Shown piece after piece: positions 1-7,129 of a stretch of DNA of 15,896 nt. The stretch spans positions 1 to 15,896 of the forward strand of contig JAKUUO010000028.1 of the NCBI GenBank assembly GCA_022448665.1, written 5' to 3'. The position numbers were made by a program, and so were the translations under genes. The notes under the pieces are model-generated. The model made no database searches. It had not been told where the DNA came from and saw nothing but the letters and a program-made list of their open reading frames with translations. The first letter of the stretch is position 1. Each line of letters opens with the position of its first letter. The stretch comes from Candidatus Thalassarchaeum betae (GTDB lineage Archaea > Thermoplasmatota > Poseidoniia > Poseidoniales > Thalassarchaeaceae).

Positions 1-2
1 AC

Positions 3-1922
3 GAGAACGAAACTCAGGTCTACGGGACCGACCCTTACGATGCCGACAGCGACGATGACGGTCTGAGCGACTACGACGAGGTCATGGTCTACGGGACCGA
101 CCCGCTGGCCATCGATTCCGACCTAGATGGTCTGACCGACGCGGCCGAGGTATTCGGCACCCTCACCGCTCCTATCGACTCCGACACTGACGACGACGGG
201 CTCAGCGACGGTGCCGAGGTGAACTACTGGATGAGCGACCCGCTGGTCTACGACCCGGATGCGGACTCGGACCTGTTCTACCACTTCAACGACTGCAACG
301 ATAGCAACCCCGACGTCAACCCGGGCAAGCCCGAGCTGTTGAACGGAATCGACGACAACTGCGACGACTACATCGACGAGGGCTACAACTTCACCGACAG
401 GGACAATGACGGTCTGAAGGACTGGGACGAGTACCACATCCACGGCACCGACTTCATGGACTCCGACACCGATGATGATGGCTTGGACGATGGCGAGGAG
501 GTCAACATATTCTCCTCGATGGGCTCGGATCCGCTGGTGTACGACCCAGATGACGATGATGACAGTTGGTACTGGTTCCAGGACTGCGACGACGGAGACG
601 GAGACCGCTCTCCGGGGCATCCCGAGTTACTCGACGGCTTCGACAATGACTGCGACTTCCTCATCGATGAGGACTACTGGGCAATAGACACCGACAACGA
701 CGGTCTGTACGACTACGACGAGTACCACAACATCACCACCGACCCGTTCGACGGCGACACTGATGACGATGGACTGCCCGATGGTATGGAGTACAACGAA
801 TACGCATCACTGGGAGCCGATCCACTGATTCCTGATGCCGATGCAGACAGTGACGGCTGGTACTGGTTCCAGGACTGCGATGACGACGATTTCGACCGTT
901 CTCCATTCAAGCCGGAGGTACTCGACGCCAAGGACAACGACTGTGATGGCGTCGTCGACGAGGATTTCTTCGAACTCGACAGCGACGGTGATGGCCTGTA
1001 TGACTACGAGGAGTACCACAACATCACCAGCAACCCGGGGCTAGCTGACTCAGACTCAGACGGAATGTCTGACGGCCATGAGGTCAAGGTAACCGGCTCC
1101 GACCCAGTGAAATTCAACTTCGACCGCGATGAGGACGGGTTCTACGACTTCGAGGACTGCGAAGACCTAGTGGACACGATCAACCCCGATGCCATCGAGG
1201 CGTGGAACGGCTGGGACGATGACTGCAACGATGTTGTGGATGACGCATTGGACCGACGCGACCTCGTGACTACAGAACCTAACTTCCACATAGTCCACTC
1301 TTGGGATGCAGTCAATGACACCCTAGTCCTGACGATGAGCGCCATCCCATCTCAGGTCGAGGCGGGTATCTCATGGCAGTTCGGGGACTTCACCCTGACC
1401 GACAACGTGAGTTCTGACGGCAAGACGGTGGTCATACGGCCGATTGACTGCGAGGCGCGCGACGGAACCCTGACAATCTACCTGTGCGACCAAGGAAGTG
1501 GCCCCCAGCAAGTCACTGCGACCATAGTTGACTCGGGGTTCACAACTGTGTTGACCTGGGATCTCGACATGGACGTCTGGGTCCCACCGCCCACGCTCCT
1601 CGAGAGGGTGTTCTCGTTCATCGTCAGCCCACTCGGCATCGTCGTCACCCTCGTGTTGCTGATGACCGTAATCGGAGGTGGTGCTTACGCCGGAATGAGG
1701 CTCGCGCACAACCGTAGGCTCAGGGATGCCTATCAGGCGTACGACCTGAAGCCGGAGAAGTTCGCTCTCTCGTCCGAGTTCAGCCAATACGAACTGCCTG
1801 CGGCACCAGATCTGAGCTCGGTTGCGGGTCAGCAGAACACATCCGCCGAACAGCCCTCACTGCCGGCTCGACCCGTCGAGCCGGGCGACGATGATATCCC
1901 CCCTGCCCCGGACTTCGACTGA
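3..1922 (+). CDS. Modular calcium-binding-type surface protein, C-terminal part (5' end outside window)
   Basis: The reading frame is open to the left window edge (codons from base 3), so the ATG at 84 is not the true start and the N-terminus is missing. The visible part is a string of Asp-rich thrombospondin type 3-like repeats (pattern DxDxDGLxDxxE) alternating with MopE-like Cys pairs (DC...NPG/SPG..PE...D.DC...DE). Counting from Met-84, the Cys pairs fall at 71/93, 168/190, 265/287 and 359/381, giving tandem modules of about 94-97 residues. Residues about 395-500 form a beta-rich, Asp-poor domain. One hydrophobic segment (about 508-535) precedes basic residues (HNRR) and a Pro-rich tail of about 70 residues, so the repeats should face outward and the tail the cytoplasm. 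NFT and NIT glycosylation sequons are present. Such repeats usually bind Ca2+ and stiffen surface proteins; the ligand or partner is unknown. It could be an adhesin, S-layer-associated protein or stalk. Confidence 0.85.
   Translation, partial: ENETQVYGTDPYDADSDDDGLSDYDEVMVYGTDPLAIDSDLDGLTDAAEVFGTLTAPIDSDTDDDGLSDGAEVNYWMSDPLVYDPDADSDLFYHFNDCNDSNPDVNPGKPELLNGIDDNCDDYIDEGYNFTDRDNDGLKDWDEYHIHGTDFMDSDTDDDGLDDGEEVNIFSSMGSDPLVYDPDDDDDSWYWFQDCDDGDGDRSPGHPELLDGFDNDCDFLIDEDYWAIDTDNDGLYDYDEYHNITTDPFDGDTDDDGLPDGMEYNEYASLGADPLIPDADADSDGWYWFQDCDDDDFDRSPFKPEVLDAKDNDCDGVVDEDFFELDSDGDGLYDYEEYHNITSNPGLADSDSDGMSDGHEVKVTGSDPVKFNFDRDEDGFYDFEDCEDLVDTINPDAIEAWNGWDDDCNDVVDDALDRRDLVTTEPNFHIVHSWDAVNDTLVLTMSAIPSQVEAGISWQFGDFTLTDNVSSDGKTVVIRPIDCEARDGTLTIYLCDQGSGPQQVTATIVDSGFTTVLTWDLDMDVWVPPPTLLERVFSFIVSPLGIVVTLVLLMTVIGGGAYAGMRLAHNRRLRDAYQAYDLKPEKFALSSEFSQYELPAAPDLSSVAGQQNTSAEQPSLPARPVEPGDDDIPPAPDFD
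276..1243 (+). repeat. Tandem 291-base coding repeats (about 97-residue modules)
   Basis: The protein modules are visible at DNA level. A 23-base stretch encoding the WYWFQDCD region occurs identically from base 567 and again from base 858, exactly 291 bases apart. A second stretch encoding EYHNIT recurs from 720 and 1011, also 291 apart. The outer modules are more diverged: the Cys-to-Cys period is 97, 97 and then 94 codons. This fits internal duplication with later divergence, and the two central modules look like the youngest pair. Confidence 0.75.
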
Positions 1923-1930
1923 TCAAGTCC
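1910..1930. terminator. Candidate bidirectional stem-loop over two convergent stop codons
   Basis: GGACTT (1910-1915) and AAGTCC (1925-1930) can pair around a 9-base loop that contains both stop codons, TGA on the plus strand and its minus-strand counterpart, which meet as TGATCA. The stem is only six pairs and no T-run follows, so a terminator role is tentative. Confidence 0.3.
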
Positions 1931-3302
1931 AATTGGGATCGGCCTCGCCCGCTTCGTCGTCTGCGGCGCTCTCCTCGTTACGCCCCCATTCAGCGTCGGG
2001 CGAGCCGCCGGACCACTCCCCTATGACAGAGATGTCCTCAACATCCTCGTCCTCGCGCCAAGGCGGGTCGCCGTCGGAGCCACTGGTGACGAGACAGCCC
2101 TCGGGATCGAGTCTCTTTCTGAGTGTCTTGATGCCTCGAGTCACCGGCAGCAGATGCCCGATCGGGGTGCCAGCGTTGACGAAGGGATGTGTGGCCGTGG
2201 AGATCAGGAGCCCCCTAGTCGGAGTGAGGACGTCGTAGCTCTCACCGGGCCTCTCAGGGTCAGTCACGGTAGCCACCGTCTCGCCTTCCTCGACGAAACT
2301 GCCGGCCGGAGTCAGGACATCCAGCAGACCGCCTTGATCAGAGCGGATCCATACTGAACCCGAGGCCAGTATCCTGAATCTAGGGCGACTGGGGTAACCC
2401 GGCAGCACCTTGAGACTGCGGAGCACGTTCAACACGCCGTATATCGCCACTTGGACCGACTCGGGGTCGGCCTCATTAGAGCCGCCGCCCTCGTAGGTGA
2501 TGGCGCCGATTCCTGAATCATTGGCCAGTTTGCGCAGAGAACCCTTCGGGCCTTCGTTGTCGAGTATTGCCTCGATGCCGAATGCCCTGGCGATTCGGTT
2601 GCTGGCACGATGGGCGAGGTTTGCTCGTATCTGCGGCATGTTGGTCCGGCCCACTGCCGCGGTGTGCAGGTCAATCACGTGGTCGCTGCCTTTGATGACC
2701 TTGTTCCACAGGCGGTGGGCCACCCGGGAGGTGGTGTTGCTATCGGGTTTCCCGGGGAAACTGCGATTCAGGTCCCTTCCGTCCACCATGTACCTGCTCT
2801 GACGCCGATAACCCGGGAGATTGACCACAGGGACGATTCGCAAGGTGCCGGCCATGGCTGCAGGGTCAATCGCCTCATCCTCACCGAGTAAGTTGGGCCC
2901 GCAAAGGTAAGTCAGCGCCAATGGGCCGACTAGCTCATTGCCGTGTAGGGCACCTAGGACTGTTACCACCGGGCCGGGTCTGGAGCCATGGACCACGGTG
3001 ATGGGGATTGGCCATGACTCCCCGATGTCGACTTCCAGCAGGTCGAACTCGATCTGCCTTACAGTTCCGGGGCTAATCCTCTTCCTGAGGAACCGGTGAT
3101 ACTTCGGGCCGTCCTTCCTAGACCACTTCTTCGGTGTCGAGGAGGTGTCCTCAAGGGCCTTCTCGATCTCCTCCCTGCGGCTCTGTGGTATCTGGTTGGC
3201 GACCTTCAAGGGTTGCGAACGTCTCCGCTTGGCCCTAGGCGCCGCGGCCTCGACGGGCTTGGCGGGGCCTTCGTCATCTGCATCTGAACCCTTGACTGGC
3301 AA
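1923..3302 (-). CDS. AstE/AspA-like zinc deacylase (succinylglutamate desuccinylase/aspartoacylase family)
   Basis: A 459-residue protein of the M14-like deacylase superfamily, whose members hydrolyse N-acyl amino acids using zinc. Visible signature: HGNE at 120-123 (zinc His and Glu), GRDLNR at 175-180 (substrate-binding Arg/Asn), DLHT at 211-214 (third zinc ligand His213), and Glu271 in TYEGGG, the likely catalytic Glu. The C-terminal part (about 305-395) looks like the beta-barrel (lipoyl-like) domain usual for the family. It is longer than typical 330-350-residue members, with a basic, Lys/Arg-rich N-terminal extension (1-75) and an acidic tail (from about 405). The start is TTG; a TATA-like CTTAAT lies 26-27 bases upstream, so a leaderless mRNA is plausible. 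No astABCD genes are nearby, so a role in arginine catabolism is not supported. The substrate cannot be read from the sequence. Confidence 0.85.
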   Translation of the reverse strand: MPVKGSDADDEGPAKPVEAAAPRAKRRRSQPLKVANQIPQSRREEIEKALEDTSSTPKKWSRKDGPKYHRFLRKRISPGTVRQIEFDLLEVDIGESWPIPITVVHGSRPGPVVTVLGALHGNELVGPLALTYLCGPNLLGEDEAIDPAAMAGTLRIVPVVNLPGYRRQSRYMVDGRDLNRSFPGKPDSNTTSRVAHRLWNKVIKGSDHVIDLHTAAVGRTNMPQIRANLAHRASNRIARAFGIEAILDNEGPKGSLRKLANDSGIGAITYEGGGSNEADPESVQVAIYGVLNVLRSLKVLPGYPSRPRFRILASGSVWIRSDQGGLLDVLTPAGSFVEEGETVATVTDPERPGESYDVLTPTRGLLISTATHPFVNAGTPIGHLLPVTRGIKTLRKRLDPEGCLVTSGSDGDPPWREDEDVEDISVIGEWSGGSPDAEWGRNEESAADDEAGEADPNWT

Positions 3303-3323
3303 CAGCCCACGGAGCAGGTCCCT

Positions 3324-3333
3324 CGATTAAGAG
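3324..3333 (-). promoter_or_regulatory. TATA-like box for the deacylase gene
   Basis: On the minus strand the sequence reads CTCTTAATCG, centred about 26-27 bases upstream of the TTG start at 3302. This is the distance expected for an archaeal TATA box serving a leaderless transcript. The match is weak, so position is the main support. Confidence 0.35.
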
Positions 3334-3354
3334 CATGTGCCCTCAGAATACTAG

Positions 3355-3368
3355 AAATTTTCAATTCC
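3355..3368 (+). promoter_or_regulatory. TATA-like box for the thioesterase gene
   Basis: The A/T-rich stretch AAATTTTCAATTCC stands out in a GC-rich neighbourhood. Its centre is about 27 bases upstream of the ATG at 3389, with no Shine-Dalgarno site between, which suggests a leaderless start. Together with the opposite TATA-like element it makes 3303-3388 a compact divergent promoter region. Confidence 0.45.
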
Positions 3369-3388
3369 TAGTGGCTACCCCCTGAGTC

Positions 3389-3865
3389 ATGGGAGGACAG
3401 AGGGGGCCCTCGGTGCAGGAGGAGCACGCGCCGAGCAGCATCTGCTTCGGTTGTGGTCCGGCTAACGAAAAGGGGCTCAGGATACGCTCTTTCCGCTCCG
3501 GAGGGGGCTTGGAAATGGAGTTCGAACCCTGCGAAGAGCATCAGGCGTTCCCAGGAATGGTCAACGGCGGGATAATCGGCACTCTGCTGGACTGTCACGG
3601 CAACTGGACTGCGGCTATTGCACTGATGGAACAGGCCGGCGACTCAGAGGCGCCGTGCACTGTCACGGCCTCCTACAGCATCAGACTGAGGAGGCCGACT
3701 CCGTACGGCGTCAGGCTGCATATCAGTTCTGAGATCGAGGAGATGGGCGCTGACAGGGCCAAGGTGCGGATGGCGCTCACTGCGGATGGCGCCCTGTGCG
3801 CGACAGGAGAAGGCCTCTTCGTGGCGGTAAAGGAGGGTCACCCGGCCTTCCACCGGTGGAATTAG
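3389..3865 (+). CDS. PaaI-like hotdog-fold acyl-CoA thioesterase
   Basis: A 158-residue single-domain protein of the 4HBT/PaaI hotdog superfamily, expected to hydrolyse acyl- or aryl-CoA thioesters in the cytoplasm. The family pattern is clear: CFGCG at 19-23 followed by N-x-x-GL, and the core helix VNGGIIGTLLDCHGNWTA (58-75), whose Gly-Gly and Asp68 correspond to the acyl-CoA binding and catalytic region of PaaI-type enzymes. The strand TVTASYSIRLRRPTP (91-105) is the usual next hotdog strand. The length is normal for the family. The start is ATG with no Shine-Dalgarno site; an A/T-rich element 27 bases upstream supports leaderless translation. An in-frame GTG at codon 9 is an alternative start. 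It precedes hel308 by 47 bases, but hel308 has its own TATA-like box, so they need not be co-transcribed. The natural substrate is not predictable. Confidence 0.8.
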   Translation: MGGQRGPSVQEEHAPSSICFGCGPANEKGLRIRSFRSGGGLEMEFEPCEEHQAFPGMVNGGIIGTLLDCHGNWTAAIALMEQAGDSEAPCTVTASYSIRLRRPTPYGVRLHISSEIEEMGADRAKVRMALTADGALCATGEGLFVAVKEGHPAFHRWN

Positions 3866-3883
3866 GGCGAACCTCTAGGCATC

Positions 3884-3891
3884 CTTTAGAA
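3884..3891 (+). promoter_or_regulatory. TATA-like box upstream of hel308
   Basis: CTTTAGAA is centred about 26 bases before the GTG start at 3913, and no GGTGA or GGAGG site lies between them. The spacing fits a leaderless archaeal transcript starting at the GTG. Confidence 0.4.
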
Positions 3892-3912
3892 CGGCCGAAC
3901 TGAAGACTGTGC

Positions 3913-6459
3913 GTGGCGCAGTCATCGGACCGACCCTCACGCAGGCTTGAGGACCTTGGTCTGGACGACAGGCTCGTGAGAATGTTGCATGAAGAGTGGG
4001 GCATTGAGGAGCTCTTTCCCCCTCAGGCCGAGGCCTTGCCTCCAGCCTTATCGGGGCGCAACGTGATGCTGACTATTCCCACAGCCAGCGGCAAGTCGCT
4101 GGTAGCGCACCTAACTATGGTGCACAGACTCACAACAGATTTGGAGGGTGCGCGAGCGTTGTACATAGTCCCATTGAAGGCGCTGGCGACTGAGAAGGTG
4201 AAGGAACTCAGAGAGATAGCAGGGGCCGTTGGACTGCGAGTCGGTCTCGCGATTGGAGACAGGGGCGGCGAGACTGGGATGATCGAGGATTCGGATATCC
4301 TTGTCTGCACCAGCGAAAAACTGGACTCGTTGCTCCGGACTCGCTCGGAGTTGATGGACAAGGTCGGGATAGTCGTCAGTGACGAGTTCCATCTCCTGCA
4401 CGACCCTAACAGAGGCCCGACCCTCGAGGTTCTGCTCTCTCGCATCAGGCACCGGCGACCGGAGGTTCAGATCATCGCCCTCTCAGCCACAGTAGGCAAC
4501 TCCGAGGAGATGGCCGAGTGGCTGGATGCGGAACTGATAGTCTCAGATTGGCGCCCTGTAACGCTTCGCTACGGGACGCTCACCGGCCTCGATGTGCGCG
4601 TGCACCGGGTCGACGGCAGCGGTGGCGAAGAACTGCCTGAACCACGCTCGATAGAAGGCAAGTCGACCCGTGCTCTGCAGGCCGTCCTCGAAGACACGGT
4701 ACGAGAAGGCGGTCAGCTCCTCGTATTCGTCTCGTCGCGCGCCTCCGCGCAGAAGGAGGCACGTGAGCTCTCCAAACACGTCCGCAAGAGGGTTGTCGAA
4801 GGCAGTGAAGCGTTCGATGGCGACTCGGCGGAGCAGTGGGAGGCAATCGCAGACAGGTTGGCCGTAAGGGATGATGCTTCTATGGTGGTCAAGTCGCTGG
4901 CAACCGCCGTCACAGGGGGCGTCGCCTTCCACCACGCCGGGCTAACGAGCGGGCAACGTAGCCTGATCGAGGAGTCGTTTCGCGAAGGTCGGCTTCTCTG
5001 CGTGGTCGCAACACCGACTCTCGCACAGGGAGTCAACCTGCCAGCTCGTCGCGTCGTGGTCAGGGACCTGAGGCGCTGGAGCACCGCAGCAGGCAGGGCC
5101 ATGCCGCTGCCGGTGATGGAGGTCAGGCAGATGATGGGCAGGGCTGGCAGGCCGAACTACGATGATGCTGGAGACGCTTGGCTGCTTGCGAAGAGTAGCG
5201 AAGAGGAGGCCGATCTCGTCGACCTGTATCTCCTTGGGGAACCGGAGGAGGTGACCTCGAAACTGGCAAACCCCACTGCTCTGCGTGCCGAAGAGGACCC
5301 GGCGCTCCTAACTCACGTGCTTTCCATGGTGGCGACTGGCGGAACCGGCGACCGGGACGCATTGGGACGATTCTTCTCGAAGACCTTCCTCGCAACCCAG
5401 ATTGACTCAGAGTCACTGGCAGCCAGAATCGATGATGTCGTCAGCTGGCTCGCTGGCAACGGCATGATCGACAGGCTAGGCGAGTCTGATGAGGTAAAGG
5501 CGAGGATGCTTGAGGAGGACCCGGTCGAGGAACCAGAGGAATGGGAGGACGAGTTGCCCTCGTGGGTCGGCTCGGCCTCTGAGGTCACCGGGCTCGAAGT
5601 CACTTCAGGGCCTATCAGAAGACACGGCGACAGGCCTCGCAGGGGCCCACCGATATTCGGCTTCCGCAAGGCCAGCATGCATGACTCGTACGAATCTGAC
5701 CCGCCCGAACCACCTTCAATGGCGTACGGGGCGACGGCTCTCGGAAAGAGGGTCGCCCAACTCTATCTCAACCCAATCTCAGGACGCATCATACGCGACG
5801 GCTTAGGACGCGCCATGGCCACATTGACAGGGGAGGATGATTACGGGCAGGTCTCGCCTCTCAGCCTGTTGCATCTGGTATCATGCACGCCAGACTTCAT
5901 GCCGCTTTGGCCTCGAAGGAACGACTACGACGCCATCCAAGCGGCTCTGCACGGGCACGAGCGTGAATTCCTCGCCGAACCCATTGACTTGGACGAGGAG
6001 CGGCGGATGAAAGGCGTGCTCGTACTGCAGTCATGGACCGAAGAGTCGCGCATCGAGCGCATAGAAGAGGAGTGGGGCGTCCAGCCCGGCGACCTGCGCG
6101 GACGGGTCGAGCTTGCCGAGTGGCTGCTGTATGCCACTAGGAGGATCCTTGCTGAAGACGAGGAGCTGGCTTCCCTCGACAAGAGCTCTCACCGCACCCT
6201 TGTTGAGGCTGTAGATGAGATGCACAGGAGGGTCCGATACGGCTGCAAGGCCGATCTGCTCGGCCTTGTCGCTCTGCGGGGAGTCGGACGATCTAGGGCG
6301 AGGCAGATGGCCAACCTGTTGGGAGTATCGAATGCGTCGGACGTCGCGGCCCTTACCGAGAGAGACCGCGAGAGGCTGTCTGACCTGCGCGGATGGAGTC
6401 CCCAGTTGGTTGACGGGCTGGTCGCAACGGCCGGGCGCGCCGTCGGACGCCGCTCCTGA
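3913..6459 (+). CDS. hel308: Hel308-family ATP-dependent DNA helicase (Ski2-like, SF2)
   Basis: An 848-residue superfamily 2 helicase that in archaea unwinds lagging strands at stalled forks, 3' to 5'. Motifs in order: Q-motif region FPPQ (36-39), Walker A TASGKS (57-62), DEFH (157-160, motif II), SAT (191-193, motif III), FHHAGL (339-344), ATPTLAQGVNLPAR (366-379, motif V) and QMMGRAGRP (406-414, motif VI). A winged-helix region follows, then a ratchet-like helical region (about 605-780), and the C-terminal helix-hairpin-helix LRGVGRSRARQM (788-799), matching the Hel308 RAR motif. The usual family length is about 700, so roughly 130 residues are extra. The main insertion is about 530-605: acidic/Pro-rich, then basic. 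A smaller one lies near 295-325. The start is GTG, with the conserved EDLGL close behind it and a TATA-like box 26 bases upstream. It leads the cgi121-Cys-rich protein-peptidase run. Confidence 0.92.
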   Translation: MAQSSDRPSRRLEDLGLDDRLVRMLHEEWGIEELFPPQAEALPPALSGRNVMLTIPTASGKSLVAHLTMVHRLTTDLEGARALYIVPLKALATEKVKELREIAGAVGLRVGLAIGDRGGETGMIEDSDILVCTSEKLDSLLRTRSELMDKVGIVVSDEFHLLHDPNRGPTLEVLLSRIRHRRPEVQIIALSATVGNSEEMAEWLDAELIVSDWRPVTLRYGTLTGLDVRVHRVDGSGGEELPEPRSIEGKSTRALQAVLEDTVREGGQLLVFVSSRASAQKEARELSKHVRKRVVEGSEAFDGDSAEQWEAIADRLAVRDDASMVVKSLATAVTGGVAFHHAGLTSGQRSLIEESFREGRLLCVVATPTLAQGVNLPARRVVVRDLRRWSTAAGRAMPLPVMEVRQMMGRAGRPNYDDAGDAWLLAKSSEEEADLVDLYLLGEPEEVTSKLANPTALRAEEDPALLTHVLSMVATGGTGDRDALGRFFSKTFLATQIDSESLAARIDDVVSWLAGNGMIDRLGESDEVKARMLEEDPVEEPEEWEDELPSWVGSASEVTGLEVTSGPIRRHGDRPRRGPPIFGFRKASMHDSYESDPPEPPSMAYGATALGKRVAQLYLNPISGRIIRDGLGRAMATLTGEDDYGQVSPLSLLHLVSCTPDFMPLWPRRNDYDAIQAALHGHEREFLAEPIDLDEERRMKGVLVLQSWTEESRIERIEEEWGVQPGDLRGRVELAEWLLYATRRILAEDEELASLDKSSHRTLVEAVDEMHRRVRYGCKADLLGLVALRGVGRSRARQMANLLGVSNASDVAALTERDRERLSDLRGWSPQLVDGLVATAGRAVGRRS

Positions 6460-6477
6460 TAGAGACCCTTCTTCAAC

Positions 6478-6483
6478 AGGAGG
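6478..6483 (+). promoter_or_regulatory. Shine-Dalgarno site for cgi121
   Basis: AGGAGG is a perfect anti-16S match, 12 bases before the ATG at 6496, which is slightly long spacing. A nearer ATG at 6491 opens only a 22-codon frame, so 6496 is the start of the real gene. Confidence 0.6.
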
Positions 6484-6495
6484 CCATCGGATGTC

Positions 6496-7065
6496 ATGGC
6501 GGAAGCTCACTCAGTACCTTGGTTCCCTGCATGGGGCGTCAGTATGCCCGAACCAGTGAGTGATTCGGGAGACGTCGTCGCATTGTTCAACGAATGGAGG
6601 CCGAGCGAGAGATGGCTGCTGCTGGCATACGAGGTCGCCTGTAGCGAGGTCAGACTCTGGACTGCTTGGTCAGCTCTTAGACGCCGCGAGGAAGCTGGCA
6701 GGATGGTAGCTAGGACCTGTGATGCGGAGTTCCTCAGGTTGCTTTCCGGAACGCATCAGTTGAGCACCGCCTTCGAGCGCGCTGGAATCAACAGCGGTGA
6801 CGAATCCGTGTGGATTGTCTACCTCCCTGAAATTGAATCTGGCGATGGATTCGGTGAAACAGACATCCCCCGTTCGACATACCTCGACAATGACTTGGGG
6901 GCAACTAGGCTAATCGAACACCTAGGAGGTACTCTGCTTGCACGAAGACCGATTCCCTCCGAGGAGGGTCTGCTCAGGCTCGGTGCCATCGAGGACGGCG
7001 AGTCAATCGAGGTATCCAGACACGAGGATGCTTACCTCATTCACACTGCTCTCGCAGACCTGTGA
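6496..7065 (+). CDS. cgi121: KEOPS complex subunit Cgi121
   Basis: A 189-residue protein that I read as Cgi121, the KEOPS (EKC) subunit that binds tRNA and stimulates Bud32 during N6-threonylcarbamoyladenosine (t6A37) synthesis. The evidence is the family core: a helical stretch SERWLLLAYEVACSEV (37-52) followed by the conserved block EFLRLLSGTHQLSTAFERAG (78-97), in which SGT-x-Q and the helix end ...AF/AG are the family hallmark, then a hydrophobic strand VWIVYLP (105-111). It is longer than the usual about 150 residues, with about 25 extra residues at the N-terminus and an extended C-terminus. It follows hel308 by 36 bases and is probably co-transcribed; I recall this pairing in other archaea but cannot verify it here. 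No other KEOPS subunit is in the window. Recognition rests on motif memory, so moderate certainty. Confidence 0.75.
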   Translation: MAEAHSVPWFPAWGVSMPEPVSDSGDVVALFNEWRPSERWLLLAYEVACSEVRLWTAWSALRRREEAGRMVARTCDAEFLRLLSGTHQLSTAFERAGINSGDESVWIVYLPEIESGDGFGETDIPRSTYLDNDLGATRLIEHLGGTLLARRPIPSEEGLLRLGAIEDGESIEVSRHEDAYLIHTALADL

Positions 7066-7072
7066 GGTGCAT

Positions 7073-7089
7073 TGACCCCTGCGGGGTCA
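7073..7089 (+). terminator. Perfect 7-bp hairpin between cgi121 and the Cys-rich gene
   Basis: TGACCCC (7073-7079) and GGGGTCA (7083-7089) pair around a TGC loop, starting eight bases after the cgi121 stop codon. No T-run follows, so it may act in processing, mRNA stability or as an operator rather than as a strict terminator. Confidence 0.4.
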
Positions 7090-7120
7090 GACTCATAGGT
7101 GAGAGTCCTGAGGGCAGTAT

Positions 7121-7124
7121 GGAG
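7121..7124 (+). promoter_or_regulatory. Shine-Dalgarno site for the Cys-rich protein
   Basis: GGAG lies five bases before the ATG at 7130, which fixes that start over the nearby out-of-frame ATG at 7119. Confidence 0.5.
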
Positions 7125-7129
7125 ATCGA

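Noticed and set aside
276..1243. Regularly spaced repeats that might suggest a CRISPR array
   Set aside because: The period is 291 bases, the repeats are coding and diverged, and there are no short palindromic repeats with unique spacers or cas genes.
276..1243. Calling the surface protein a copper-binding MopE homologue
   Set aside because: Only the short Cys-pair repeat is shared; that motif is widespread in Ca2+-type repeat proteins and does not show copper binding.
123..1787. Several long antisense frames opposite the Asp-rich surface protein gene
   Set aside because: They arise because GAC/GAT-rich codons read as Val, Ser or Ile-rich stretches on the other strand; the low-complexity products lack domain features and starts.
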